A stretch of 55,891 bases of DNA. It comes from an uncultured Lachnospiraceae bacterium. GTDB lineage: Bacteria; Bacillota; Clostridia; Lachnospirales; Lachnospiraceae. A program made the translations under genes and the position numbers. A model generated the notes under the pieces. The model saw nothing but the letters and a program-made list of their open reading frames with translations, searched no databases and was not told the DNA's origin. The DNA is taken from contig UQWA01000020.1 in NCBI GenBank assembly GCA_900544685.1, positions 1 through 55,891 on the forward strand, read 5' to 3'. This document shows, in pieces, positions 18,601-25,256 of the stretch (its first letter is position 1; every line of letters begins with the position of its first letter).

Positions 18601-19446
18601 TGCCATCAGAGCCAGATCCATCAGGCAGACAAACTTGTCGTCTCTTCCCTTAAAGATCTCAGCACGGTCTGCCAGATATTTTTCATAAGTACCTACAATT
18701 GGTTTTTTATAATCACCTTCGCCAAATTCCACGTTCTTTAATTCAGTGGAGAATGTGGTATGACGGCAGTGATCGGACCAGTAAGTATCCAGCACACGGA
18801 TCTCTGTCATACTTGGATCTCTCTTCTCTTCTCCTGCGAAATAATGCTGGATGTGCTGGAAGTCCTTAAATGTCATAGCCAGATTCAGAGAATCATAGAG
18901 TTCTCTTAAATCCTCCTCTTTCATCTCTGTGAATCCGTCAAAGATCATGACATCCTTTGGCTCATCAAATACCGTAACAAGAGTATCCGGTTTCTTCATG
19001 TCTGTTTCTCTGGAATCCACTGGGTTAATGCAGTAACTCTTAATTGCCGCGAATTCATCATCTGTGATGTTTCCTTCAATCACATAAGTAGTTGCAGAAC
19101 GGATGACTGGATCTTCCTCTTCATTGAGGAATTTCACACACTGTACGGCAGAGTCTGCTCTCTGGTCAAACTGTCCAGGAAGATATTCTACAGAAAAAGT
19201 GCGATCCTCTGATCCCATCTCGAATGTTTCACGATACAACTGGTCTACTGGTGGCTCTGAAAAAACTGTCTTACATGCTGCTTCAAATACCTCATCTGAA
19301 ATATTTTCCACATCATAGCGAATCAGCACTCTGACACCTGTCATATCGTTAATTCCAAGATAACTTCGGATTTCATGCTTTAATTCCTTTGCCTGCACTG
19401 CATATGCCGGTTTCTTTTCCACATAAACTCTTCTTACGTTACTCAT
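15610..19446 (-). CDS. purL: Phosphoribosylformylglycinamidine synthase, single-chain PurL
   Basis: The 1278-residue enzyme carries out the fourth step of purine synthesis, FGAR to FGAM, using glutamine. It is the fused large form: an N-terminal PurS-like region, two AIRS-type ATP domains (FKNETHNHPTEIEPFGGA, GGRTGRDGIGGATGSSK), and a C-terminal glutaminase with FPGTNCEYD, catalytic Cys in ALGICNGFQ near 1120 and PASHGEGRF. A Met four codons further upstream is open, but GGAGGAG lies between it and the ATG at 19446, so translation starts at MSNVRRVY. It follows the M18 aminopeptidase gene by 41 bp without an obvious promoter. Confidence 0.97.
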   Translation of the reverse strand: MSNVRRVYVEKKPAYAVQAKELKHEIRSYLGINDMTGVRVLIRYDVENISDEVFEAACKTVFSEPPVDQLYRETFEMGSEDRTFSVEYLPGQFDQRADSAVQCVKFLNEEEDPVIRSATTYVIEGNITDDEFAAIKSYCINPVDSRETDMKKPDTLVTVFDEPKDVMIFDGFTEMKEEDLRELYDSLNLAMTFKDFQHIQHYFAGEEKRDPSMTEIRVLDTYWSDHCRHTTFSTELKNVEFGEGDYKKPIVGTYEKYLADRAEIFKGRDDKFVCLMDLALMAMRKLKKEGMLDDQEESDEINACSIVVPVEIDGEVEEWLVNFKNETHNHPTEIEPFGGAATCLGGAIRDPLSGRTYVYQAMRVTGAADPTVSVKDTLKGKLPQKKLVRQAAHGYSSYGNQIGLATGYVKEIYHPNYVAKRMEIGAVMGAAPRKDVKRLTSDPGDIIILLGGRTGRDGIGGATGSSKVHTESSIEVCGAEVQKGNAPTERKIQRMFRRPEVSRLIKKCNDFGAGGVSVAIGELADGLQIYLDKVPKKYAGLDGTEIAISESQERMAVVVDPADVKEFLKYANEENLEAVEVAVVTETPRLVLIWRDKEIVNISRAFLNTNGAHQETGVFVEIPSGKDNYFAKESVADVKEKWLGDLADLNGCSQKGLVEMFDSSIGAGSVLMPYGGKYQLTETQAMVAKLPVLKGKTDTVTMMAYGFDPYLSSWSPYHGAVYAVLESVAKIVAGGGDYKKIRLTFQEYFRRMSEDPKRWSQPFAALLGSYEAQLGFGLPSIGGKDSMSGTFNDIDVPPTLVSFAVDVASDKTMISPELKKAGNKLVLFQIEKDAYDLPVYEQVKDLYGKFFEDVKAGKIVSAYTLDGKGVALAVSKMAFGNGLGVQLNDTLEKDTLFAPGFGDLVAEVPAEETDKLTAGGIVIGEIVGEPVLSYKDMKITLDEALEAWKGTLEKVFKTVSGEQGGTAFLGEETVSDGPTAVFMSVKPEDKDAVIEDGVYKTKNIYICKHKVAKPRVFIPVFPGTNCEYDSTKAFERAGAEVDVKVFKNLTAEDIRDSVEIFEKSINQAQIIMFPGGFSAGDEPDGSAKFFATAFQNAKLKEAVTKLLNERDGLALGICNGFQALIKLGLVPYGEITGQKEDSPTLTFNTINRHISKMVYTKVVSNKSPWLQLATPGATYCNPASHGEGRFVAPKEWIQKLFANGQVATQYVTPDGELDINNEEWNVNGSYMAIEGITSPDGRVLGKMAHSERRGESVAINIYGEQDLKIFESGVQYFK

Positions 19447-19487
19447 AAGCTCCTCCATGTTGTTTATTTATTAATCACAGCAACTGG

Positions 19488-20864
19488 TTACTCTGCAAGA
19501 AATGCCATATAACATTTCTTCGCCTCGTAAACATCTGCTTTGCTGACAATCTCCCATGGTGCATGCATACTCATAACAGCTACACCACAGTCAATTACCT
19601 GCATTCCATATAAAGCAAGGATATAGGCGATGGTTCCACCTCCGCCAATGTCTACTTTTCCAAGCTCTGCAGTCTGGAATGCCACATTATGTTTTTCCAG
19701 AATCTTTCTCAGTTCTGCCATGTATTCCGCATTGGCATCATTGGAACCGGATTTTCCTCTGGATCCTGTATATTTGTTAAATACAATTCCTTTTGCAAAA
19801 TATGCTGCATTTTTCTTTTCAAATACGGATGCATATTCTGGATCGTAAGCAGCGCTGACATCAGATGATAACATCTTGGAATTTGCCAGAGTTCTTCTCA
19901 GGGCAAGGTCGGAATATACACCCATACAGTTCAGCAACTCTGCCACTGTATTTTCAAAGAATCTGGACTGCATACCGGTTGCTCCTACGCTTCCGATCTC
20001 TTCTTTATCTACCAGAATGCAGCATGCAGTACGCTTTACTTTTTTGGTATCCAGAATTGCTTCCAGTGAAGTATACGCACAAACTCTGTCGTCCTGTCCA
20101 TATGCCAGAATCATGCTGCGGTCCAGTCCACATTCTCTGGCCTTTCCTGCCGGAACTACTTCCAGTTCTGCAGAAAGAAAGTCTTCTTCCTCGATATCAT
20201 ATTTTTCTTTTAAAAGATTTAATACATTTCTCTTAACGGCATCTTTTTCTTCGTCCTTCAGAGGCATGTTGCCAATCAACAGATTCAGTGCTTCTCCTTC
20301 TACCACTTTGGCACCTTTCTTTTCCATTTGCTCTCCGGAAAGGTGAATTAGCAGATCAGAAATACAGAATACCGGATCGTCTTCTTCTTCTCCGATATTG
20401 ATCTCTACCACACTGCCGTCTTTTTTTGCCACTACACCATGAAGTGCCAGCGGAATCGCTACCCACTGGTATTTCTTGATACCACCATAATAATGAGTAT
20501 CCAGATAAGCCAGCTCTGTATCTTCATACAGTGGATTCTGCTTCAGATCCAGACGTGGGGAATCAATGTGGGCACCCAGAATATTCATTCCTTTTTCCAT
20601 ATCCTTGCTTCCTATGATAAACAGGGCAATCGCTTTTTCCATAAATACATCGTAAACACGGTCCCCTGCCTGAAGCTTTTCGCCGGAACGGATCACTTCC
20701 TTCAGATCCTTAAATCCTTCTTTTTTCGCCTGCTTCACTGCTGCCTTTACACATTCTCTTTCTGTCTTTCCATGATCGAGAAAATGGCGGTAATTCTTAT
20801 TCAGCTTTTCCAGCTCTGCCAGTTCCTTTTTTCCATAATTCGTCCATACATTTTTTCTTTCCAT
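19488..20864 (-). CDS. M18 family aspartyl aminopeptidase
   Basis: The 458-residue metalloenzyme has the M18 metal and catalytic motifs in order: GAHIDSPRLDLKQNPLYE, LVDKEEIGSVGATGMQSRF (the catalytic EE), NDANAEY, IGGGGTIAYILA and a final SMHAPWEIVSKAD. These cytosolic dodecameric enzymes trim N-terminal acidic or neutral residues from peptides. A GTG three codons earlier would be only 2 nt from GGAG, so ATG 20864 is preferred. It lies 27 bp after lepB in the same direction and so may be the distal part of the kinase-led operon. Its cytosolic role does not obviously fit the envelope genes. Confidence 0.93.
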   Translation of the reverse strand: MERKNVWTNYGKKELAELEKLNKNYRHFLDHGKTERECVKAAVKQAKKEGFKDLKEVIRSGEKLQAGDRVYDVFMEKAIALFIIGSKDMEKGMNILGAHIDSPRLDLKQNPLYEDTELAYLDTHYYGGIKKYQWVAIPLALHGVVAKKDGSVVEINIGEEEDDPVFCISDLLIHLSGEQMEKKGAKVVEGEALNLLIGNMPLKDEEKDAVKRNVLNLLKEKYDIEEEDFLSAELEVVPAGKARECGLDRSMILAYGQDDRVCAYTSLEAILDTKKVKRTACCILVDKEEIGSVGATGMQSRFFENTVAELLNCMGVYSDLALRRTLANSKMLSSDVSAAYDPEYASVFEKKNAAYFAKGIVFNKYTGSRGKSGSNDANAEYMAELRKILEKHNVAFQTAELGKVDIGGGGTIAYILALYGMQVIDCGVAVMSMHAPWEIVSKADVYEAKKCYMAFLAE

Positions 20865-20891
20865 GATGTTCACATCTCCAATATCTTTTTA

Positions 20892-21413
20892 TTATTTGTG
20901 AATCAGTCCAAACTTGCTGAACGGATAGATTCTGATAAATGCTTTTCCAAGAATCCTGCTTCGCGGTACAGGTCCGATCACTCGGCTGTCGCTGCTGTGA
21001 TTCCGGTTATCTCCCATACACCAGTATTCATCCTCTCCCAGAGTAATCTCCTGTGCTGCCAGTCCCGGATCCTGAATTACTTCTTTTCCGTAATGTTCAT
21101 CCAGAATTTCTCCGTTGATGTAAATATTTCCTTCTTCATCAATACGAACTGTTTCTCCAGGCAGACCAATAATACGCTTAATCCAACGTTTATCTTTCTG
21201 TTCATCCGGGTAAATTACCACAATATCATACCTCTCGGGATCTGAAAAACGATAGGAAAGCTTATCACAGATCAGGTTGTCCCGATCCTGCAGTGTATCC
21301 TCCATGGAATGTCCGTCTACCTGTACTCTCTGTCCCACAAATGTGACAATAAACAGTGCTGCCAATATTGCAATCGCAAAGCAGCCAATCCAGCTTAATA
21401 TCTCTTTTTTCAT
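20892..21413 (-). CDS. lepB: Type I signal peptidase
   Basis: The 173-residue enzyme has one N-terminal membrane segment (SWIGCFAIAILAALFIVTF), the catalytic Ser36 in DGHSMED, the Lys79 general base in WIKRIIGLPGETV, and the MGDNRNHSSDSR box. It cuts signal peptides on the outer face of the membrane. The frame opens earlier at a GTG overlapping the preceding gene, but AAGGAG six nt before ATG 21413 fixes the start. It lies in the envelope operon behind the CPBP protease and the amidase, and may process the exported products of that operon. Confidence 0.96.
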   Translation of the reverse strand: MKKEILSWIGCFAIAILAALFIVTFVGQRVQVDGHSMEDTLQDRDNLICDKLSYRFSDPERYDIVVIYPDEQKDKRWIKRIIGLPGETVRIDEEGNIYINGEILDEHYGKEVIQDPGLAAQEITLGEDEYWCMGDNRNHSSDSRVIGPVPRSRILGKAFIRIYPFSKFGLIHK

Positions 21414-21442
21414 CTGTCTCTCCTTTTTATCATTTCTGGCTG

Positions 21443-22069
21443 TCACTGACCCCCCGCCGCCGTAAACAGAATGGAACTGACGTTTACAGCCATATGCAAA
21501 ACAACCGGTGCCAGCAGGGTCTCTTCCTTCTCATACACTGCAAGAATTAACAGTCCCATAGGAAATGCGAACAGAATCTGTAACGGATTTCCATGATATA
21601 CCGCAAATATTCCGGCAGCCAGAATCATAGACCACCATTCATTATTATAAGCCTTTAATCGATTATAGACAAGACCTCTAAACAAGACTTCTTCCATAAT
21701 TGGCACGATGATTCCGATTCCTGTCAACTGCACTGCAAGACTGCTGCCAAACAATGCCTCCTGTACATCATTGGGAAATCCCGTCCTGCTGTTTATGAGA
21801 TTCAATAAAATGGAACACGCTGCATTAGCACCAATTCCAAGTACCGCAATTCCCGTAACTTTTCCAAAAGAAAGTATCTTTCTCTTCTTCTGAAAATACC
21901 CGTCTTTTTTCATCATGTAACAGAAAAAGGGCAGAACCATTACGGCGGCCATAGTTGTGAGAAAGGCTGCATCTGCATGCAGCCCCATCATCTGTACTAT
22001 GTTGATTGCAATGAAATGAATCAGGACTGGTTCTAATATCTTAACCCAAATCTGTATCATTTCCATCAT
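21443..22069 (-). CDS. CPBP family intramembrane metalloprotease
   Basis: The 208-residue protein has about six membrane helices and the CPBP (Abi/Rce1-type) motifs: EEVLFRGLVYNRL with the paired Glu and Arg, and the His in AGIFAVYHGNP. Family members are membrane proteases involved in prenyl-protein processing, bacteriocin maturation or immunity, and regulated cleavage. Its start follows the amidase stop region by 2 bp, and lepB follows it, so it is translated within the envelope operon. Substrate is unknown; an operon-encoded membrane protein is a possibility. Confidence 0.9.
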   Translation of the reverse strand: MMEMIQIWVKILEPVLIHFIAINIVQMMGLHADAAFLTTMAAVMVLPFFCYMMKKDGYFQKKRKILSFGKVTGIAVLGIGANAACSILLNLINSRTGFPNDVQEALFGSSLAVQLTGIGIIVPIMEEVLFRGLVYNRLKAYNNEWWSMILAAGIFAVYHGNPLQILFAFPMGLLILAVYEKEETLLAPVVLHMAVNVSSILFTAAGGQ

Positions 22070-22071
22070 AA

Positions 22072-23064
22072 TCAGGATCTCCCAAAATAGAGATCGATGC
22101 CATCCGCAATGCCTTCTGCCATTTTCTGCTGATTTGTATCTTCTGCCATGTAGGTATCATCCTCTGTATTGGACATAAATCCCATTTCCAGCACAATCAC
22201 CGGAATCTTACTCCAGTTGATCTGTGCGCGGCTGTCTACATTATACAGTCCCTTTTCTGTCAGACCGGTCTGGTTACAATAGGACTGCAGCACAATGTCT
22301 GCCAGTGCATTACTCTTTTTTACAATATCGGTATCTGTGATGTACGGATTTTCATAAGAAGGCGCCTGTACACACGCACCTCTCTCACTGCTGTCATCTC
22401 CGCCATTGGCATGAAGACTGATCAGAATCTGTGCATCCGATGCATTTACCAGTTCTGCTCTTTCTACTTCACTGAGCTGTGTATCTGCATCTTCTCTGGT
22501 CATAAACACTTCATATCCACGTTCTTCCAGAATCTCTTTCAGTTTTGTGGCAACTTCCAGATTCAGTTCATTCTCTTCCAGTCCTGTAGCCGTTCCGCTT
22601 GTTCCTTCACTGAACCCCTTTATCATGGTTTCTGAACCTGGTCCCACCGGTTCTTCTTCCGTCAGATCTGCATCTGTGCCCTGATGCGAAGCATCAATTG
22701 CCACCATGATCTTCTCAGTCTGGCATTCTGTTTTCTCTGTCTGCTCTTCCTCGAATACTGCTTCTGTTTCGGACTGTGTTTCAGTCTCTGTTTCTGTATC
22801 TGTTTCAGATTCTGTCTCCGTCTCAGATGCTTCTTCCGTTACTGCCTCTGTCTCCGCTGCTGTTTCTGACTCTGTAGCCTCATTCTCAGACTCTGTGGTC
22901 TCTTCTGCATCCGTCTCAGTCTCTGCACTCAGTGCTTCTCTGACTGCTTTTTCAATATAAGCGGCCTTTTGCTCATCCTCTGACAGCATGGCATCTGCTG
23001 TCACTGCACCGGACAGTCCTACTGCCAGTGCCGTAAGAAATGCTGCAAATTTTTTCTTTTTCAT
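22072..23064 (-). CDS. N-acetylmuramoyl-L-alanine amidase (Amidase_3) with a signal peptide and acidic linker
   Basis: The 330-residue protein starts with a signal peptide (MKKKKFAAFLTALAVGLSG). About 75 residues of Glu/Thr/Ser repeats follow (about 35-111), then an Amidase_3 domain. Its zinc and catalytic positions are visible: DASHQG near 125, Glu in LEENELNLEV, His in LISLHANGG and Glu in VLEMGFMSN near 293. It cleaves the bond between MurNAc and L-Ala in peptidoglycan outside the cell. The open frame begins earlier and would overlap the preceding gene; AGAAGGAAG before ATG 23064 supports the shorter form. There is no recognisable wall-binding domain. Confidence 0.93.
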   Translation of the reverse strand: MKKKKFAAFLTALAVGLSGAVTADAMLSEDEQKAAYIEKAVREALSAETETDAEETTESENEATESETAAETEAVTEEASETETESETDTETETETQSETEAVFEEEQTEKTECQTEKIMVAIDASHQGTDADLTEEEPVGPGSETMIKGFSEGTSGTATGLEENELNLEVATKLKEILEERGYEVFMTREDADTQLSEVERAELVNASDAQILISLHANGGDDSSERGACVQAPSYENPYITDTDIVKKSNALADIVLQSYCNQTGLTEKGLYNVDSRAQINWSKIPVIVLEMGFMSNTEDDTYMAEDTNQQKMAEGIADGIDLYFGRS

Positions 23065-23083
23065 TCTTCCTTCTGACTCCTGT

Positions 23084-24187
23084 TTAAATTGCATTCGGTA
23101 CTTCAATTGTCGTTACGGTACAATTACCATCTACATATTTGAAATAGAACTTCGCTTCCTTGACTGCAGAATGCGCAGCATCTTTTGCTGCCTGCTCAGA
23201 TCCTGTTTCGGTCTCTGTTTCAGTTTCTGTTACTGCTCCTGATTCTGTCTCACTCTCTGCTTCTGCATCATCCGCCGGTTCATATGTGCAATTATAGGAA
23301 AGTGTCATCTCCATCCCGATATAGCCGTCTTCACCCTTACCCGGATAATACACTTCACCGAAAACAGGCTTAAATTCACTGAATGTGACACTCTTTACCT
23401 TCAGGCTGCCATTCTGGAACATATTATCATGAATAGCCTTATACAGATTGTCCTTGTTTGCAGCCTGTGCAAATAAAGAGCCCAGGGAGGACGCTCCCTT
23501 TTCCTGTATAGCTGCTGTAAAGAGTTCATTGATCATGGTCTTAGCCAGCTCTGTCATCTGAGTCTGTGCATTCTCTCCAACTACAAGCTGATCTCGTACA
23601 TCTACCACACCGGCTGACGTATCCAGTGCTGCCTCATATGAATCAAATGGCAGACCATTTACCTGAATCTTGCTGTCCTGAGCTTTTACACCTGCAAAAG
23701 CATAACATACCGCACCCGGTGAAAGATTCTCATCTTCCTTAATCTGAGAACTGTCCGGTGCCACACCGTTAACCAGCACCTGTGATCCAGCCGGTGCTAT
23801 GATCTCCAGATCAGCAGTCTTTCCTTCTGCTGCTCCGTCAATGTCCCACTGTTCGAATAATCCAAATCTCTTCTCACTCTGCTGAAGCATATTAATGGTC
23901 TTGGTTACTTCCTTGCCATCTGCAGTGTAAGTAAACTGATATTCCTGTACAAACTGATTATCGTTGTTCAGTGAACGTGCCCCTGTCTGTACCTGATAAT
24001 CCTTTACGCCAATTGTATCTTCCACATAACGTTTTGCAACTGTCAGTGGATTACCGTTTTTTGTTCCGTTAATGACAAAGGTAACGGCTGCTGCCACAAT
24101 GATCACACCAATGATCCAGGCTGTCAGCAGATGATTCCGTTTCTTTCTCTGTCTCCATTTGTATTGCTGATTTTCTTTCTCTGCCAT
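23084..24187 (-). CDS. Single-pass membrane protein with TcaA/YvbJ-like extracellular region
   Basis: The 367-residue protein has a basic cytosolic start (QYKWRQRKKRNHLL), one membrane helix (about 20-40, TAWIIGVIIVAAAVTFVI), and a long extracellular part. The middle part (DLEIIAPAGSQVLVNGV...) resembles the beta-rich repeats of TcaA/YvbJ-type or PEGA-like proteins, in which a short domain presents VNG loops. A short Glu/Thr stretch precedes the last strands. I do not recognise a catalytic site. AGGAGG supports the start, and the YARHG gene ends 13 bp upstream. In this operon a role in sensing or scaffolding at the wall is a guess. The TcaA link is by pattern only. Confidence 0.6.
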   Translation of the reverse strand: MAEKENQQYKWRQRKKRNHLLTAWIIGVIIVAAAVTFVINGTKNGNPLTVAKRYVEDTIGVKDYQVQTGARSLNNDNQFVQEYQFTYTADGKEVTKTINMLQQSEKRFGLFEQWDIDGAAEGKTADLEIIAPAGSQVLVNGVAPDSSQIKEDENLSPGAVCYAFAGVKAQDSKIQVNGLPFDSYEAALDTSAGVVDVRDQLVVGENAQTQMTELAKTMINELFTAAIQEKGASSLGSLFAQAANKDNLYKAIHDNMFQNGSLKVKSVTFSEFKPVFGEVYYPGKGEDGYIGMEMTLSYNCTYEPADDAEAESETESGAVTETETETETGSEQAAKDAAHSAVKEAKFYFKYVDGNCTVTTIEVPNAI

Positions 24188-24200
24188 AGCATGTACCCTC

Positions 24201-25205
24201 CTAATATCTCTGGTCTTCCAGATTCATAATGACTTCCAGGTTTGCCCATTCGTAGTCATTTAATAAAGCATCCACGTTGTCATAGCGTGGTACATACCAT
24301 GTCTTTGTTGCAAAATAATCAATCCATTTCTGGGTTGTAAAGATTCTGCCGTGACGGGCAAAAATCTCATTTCTCAGTCTCGCCAGATCCTCTGAAGACC
24401 AGTCGCTGATCTCATCTTCTGATATATAACGTGAATCAATGTCATACATCATGTAGCTGTTATCATATGCAGAAGAATTACTGCCTGATGATCCACTGTT
24501 ATCGGAAGAGCCACCCGAATTGCTTCCATCATCTATATGGATGCCATCAGAAGATCCTCCGCCCGACGAATTGCTTCCTGATGTGCCGTTTCCAGATGAA
24601 CTTCCACCCGATGTGCTGCCTGATGAACTGCTTCCGGATCCTGCACTGTGATAGCCATCGCCGTCCCAGTAGCCGCCCTGTCCATCATAATAAGCACCGT
24701 CTGCGGAATAATAACCGCCCCAGCGGTCGTGGTAAAGTCCACGTTCATCGTAATATCCGCCTTCACTCTCATTATAGAACTTTCCATCCGAGCTATAATA
24801 ATCACTGGATGAAAAATCCGTAGATGCCCCGTCTCCTGAAACAGACATGCTTCCTGATGTGCTGCCATCCTGAGATGAAGCATCCGATACTGTGCTATCC
24901 TCTCCGTTGGTATTCTCATCCGTCTGTTTTGATTCTGTCGTACTGTCAGATTTTTTCGTATCTTTTTTAGTTGTATCTGACTGCGGCTTTACAGTAAATG
25001 AATCCTTGGTAGCCGCAAATTTTTCTACTGTAAGTGGCTGCTCGGTTTCTTTTTCATTTACCGCCACTTCACTTCCCTGCTCCGTATTGCTGCTGCGATC
25101 TGTCAATGATAATCCGATCTGCGTCACAAAGGCACTTCCGCCCGCTGCCAGTACTGTCGCACCTGCAACCGCAAGGATTGTAGTTAATTTCCTCTTATTA
25201 GACAT
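24201..25205 (-). CDS. Membrane-anchored YARHG-domain protein with Gly/Tyr repeats
   Basis: The 334-residue protein has an N-terminal membrane segment (TTILAVAGATVLAAGGSAFV), a Ser/Thr/Asp-rich spacer, then short Tyr/Gly/Asp repeats (GGYYDERGLYHDRWGGYY, about 145-185), a Gly/Ser-rich stretch, and a C-terminal YARHG domain (about 262-330; LARLRNEIFARHGRIF with later W and Y residues). YARHG is an extracellular domain of unknown function, often next to kinase or peptidoglycan-binding parts. It has its own promoter (25228-25256) besides lying in the operon. The Gly/Ser stretch suggests a flexible stalk. Confidence 0.85.
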   Translation of the reverse strand: MSNKRKLTTILAVAGATVLAAGGSAFVTQIGLSLTDRSSNTEQGSEVAVNEKETEQPLTVEKFAATKDSFTVKPQSDTTKKDTKKSDSTTESKQTDENTNGEDSTVSDASSQDGSTSGSMSVSGDGASTDFSSSDYYSSDGKFYNESEGGYYDERGLYHDRWGGYYSADGAYYDGQGGYWDGDGYHSAGSGSSSSGSTSGGSSSGNGTSGSNSSGGGSSDGIHIDDGSNSGGSSDNSGSSGSNSSAYDNSYMMYDIDSRYISEDEISDWSSEDLARLRNEIFARHGRIFTTQKWIDYFATKTWYVPRYDNVDALLNDYEWANLEVIMNLEDQRY

Positions 25206-25227
25206 TTTTCCTCACCTCTTGGTAAGG

Positions 25228-25256
25228 ATCATAACACATCATTTTTGAATTGTCCA
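25228..25256 (-). promoter_or_regulatory. Internal promoter before the YARHG gene
   Basis: Minus-strand TGGACA (25251-25256) and TATGAT (25228-25233) are 17 bp apart with a TGT extension. It lies between the large surface protein gene and the YARHG gene, so the downstream six or seven genes may be expressed apart from the kinase. Confidence 0.6.

Noticed and set aside
19447..19487. Purine or PreQ1 riboswitch before purL
   Set aside because: The gap is about 40 bp, too short, and purL seems to be read through from upstream.
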